From NCBI RefSeq assembly GCF_015223055.1, contig NZ_JADFBX010000002.1, positions 248,001-312,000 on the forward strand: a DNA stretch of 64,000 bases. The letters are read 5' to 3'. The notes beneath the pieces were generated by a model that saw only the letters and a list, made by a program, of their open reading frames with translations, ran no database searches and was not told the DNA's origin. The DNA is from Pedobacter sp. MC2016-24. Lineage in GTDB: Bacteria > Bacteroidota > Bacteroidia > Sphingobacteriales > Sphingobacteriaceae. Each line of letters starts with the position of its first letter. The first letter of the stretch is position 1. Shown piece by piece: positions 63,057 to 64,000 of the stretch. The translations under genes were made by a program, and so were the position numbers.

Positions 63057-64000
63057 ATCTTTTTACTTAGCCATTTCCGGTAAGGGATGATCATGGCGAG
63101 TAAAAAGGCCAGGATACTTAAAGCTTTAGCGATATAATCACCGTGTTTGACGTAAAAAGTGAGGTCATCATTTAAATTGATATCGGCCTTTAGCGCAGTT
63201 CTGGTCCACCATTTACTTTGCTTGATGATGTCTCCTTTTTGGTTGATGAAGCAGGAAATCCCGGTATTGGCAGAACGTACTACATATCGTCTGGTCTCTA
63301 TAGCACGGAGTGTAGCGTACAATAAATGCTGGTCTTTTCCTGAGGTATTGCCCCACCAGCCATCATTGGTGATGATGGCTATAAACTGGGCGCCGCTTTT
63401 TACCGATTCCGCAATCCAGTTGCCCCATAAGGACTCGTAGCAAATCACTGGGGTTACGCCAATCCCGCTGTAGGCATAAAATACACCTGGATGTTCTTGC
63501 CAGCCATAACCACCCACTGTTCCACCGAAACCTTCAAATACAGGTGCTAATATGGAAAGCGCTGTGGGGAAGGGCATTTTTTCTACGCCGGGTACAAGTT
63601 TAGATTTGTGATAAAATTGTACATTGGAAGAATTTTCTATTTGTATGGCTGAGTTAAAAACATCGATATAGGTACTGTTGTCGTATTTTCTGGCAGACAA
63701 AGTTTGTTTATCTGGGTACTGTTTTACACTTTCAATACCGCTGATTAAGGTTCCGTTTTTATATTTTTCCAGGAAGCTTTGTGCAAAAAGAAAGTCGGAA
63801 TTACTGCGGATCCGGGCCTCATCTACACCGCTTGGAATGGCAGTTTCCGGCCAGATGAAATATTCAGTATTGGGTTGGGCGATGGAATCGGAAAGGTGTG
63901 TCAGTATCCGCAGCTGATCTCCGGAAGACATGCCACCGAATTTCTGGTAAGGATCAATATTGGGTTGCACAGTAACCACATTTACAGGCACTGATTTTTC
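63053..64000 (-). CDS. lnt: Apolipoprotein N-acyltransferase, catalytic C-terminal part
   Basis: The frame is open to the window edge, so the membrane N-terminal half is missing from view. The visible 315 residues carry the nitrilase-like domain with the Lnt triad: Glu in FIWPETAIPSG, Lys in YHKSKLVPGVEKMPF and Cys in PVICYESLWG, then TNDGWWGNTSG and ATLRAIETRRYVVRSANTG, and a final membrane helix (ALSILAFLLAMIIPY). Lnt N-acylates lipoproteins in the inner membrane, which fits the many lipoproteins in this window. Confidence 0.93.
   Translation of the reverse strand, partial: EKSVPVNVVTVQPNIDPYQKFGGMSSGDQLRILTHLSDSIAQPNTEYFIWPETAIPSGVDEARIRSNSDFLFAQSFLEKYKNGTLISGIESVKQYPDKQTLSARKYDNSTYIDVFNSAIQIENSSNVQFYHKSKLVPGVEKMPFPTALSILAPVFEGFGGTVGGYGWQEHPGVFYAYSGIGVTPVICYESLWGNWIAESVKSGAQFIAIITNDGWWGNTSGKDQHLLYATLRAIETRRYVVRSANTGISCFINQKGDIIKQSKWWTRTALKADINLNDDLTFYVKHGDYIAKALSILAFLLAMIIPYRKWLSKKI

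Overview
The window is chromosomal DNA of a Bacteroidota bacterium, most likely Sphingobacteriaceae (Pedobacter-like). Supporting this are the type IX secretion/gliding genes gldK-gldL-gldM-gldN, gldB, a porW/sprE-type lipoprotein and a PorT-like barrel; a SusC/SusD pair behind an ECF sigma/FecR module; DUF4271, DUF4843, PKD-like, DUF4349 and DUF6266 families; an F-type ATPase operon without the beta and epsilon genes; and promoters of the Bacteroidota TAnnTTTG type. No rRNA, tRNA, CRISPR array, transposase or integrase gene was seen.

Layout. 1-3.7 kb: the end of a DUF1501 protein, a lipoprotein formylglycine-generating enzyme with both catalytic cysteines, an SDR dehydrogenase and hemW. 3.9-22 kb: a nutrient-uptake locus. 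A sigma factor and FecR anti-sigma precede SusC, SusD, DUF4843 and PKD-like lipoproteins, then two TlpA-type thioredoxins, a retropepsin-like secreted protease, a third thioredoxin-fold protein, a small XRE regulator, a DOMON/CBM9-like secreted protein and a second carboxypeptidase-regulatory-domain outer membrane barrel. No glycosidase is present, so the locus looks specialised for something other than ordinary glycans.

22-28.4 kb: an accessory island. It holds a DinD-like gene with an inverted repeat at its promoter, a gene-poor stretch rich in palindromes (including three related 30-bp palindromes, one inside dinD), two small orphan genes, a 584-residue protein that looks like an internally duplicated nucleotidyltransferase-like/HEPN protein, two tandem DUF6266 genes, a 160-bp inverted-repeat element with a 22-bp perfect GC-rich stem, and an XRE/membrane-protein pair.

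28.5-64 kb: largely core genome. An SGNH hydrolase, DUF4271 and hemD lead into gldKLMN. On the opposite strand porW, a class A penicillin-binding protein and uvrC form a run. The ATP synthase genes follow (atpZ-like, an extra membrane protein, atpB-E-F-H-A-G). Then come an acid phosphatase, small membrane and DUF4349 proteins, ruvC, a flippase-like protein, two glycosyltransferases, an orphan ABC permease, rnhB, gcvT, comB, a patatin, gldB, a PorT-like barrel, nadE and the catalytic part of lnt, which runs off the window end. Several genes here (hemW, DUF4271, rnhB, gldB) have a TAnnTTTG box so close to the start codon that nearly leaderless transcripts are predicted. Promoter, terminator and structure calls were made by eye and none was computed.
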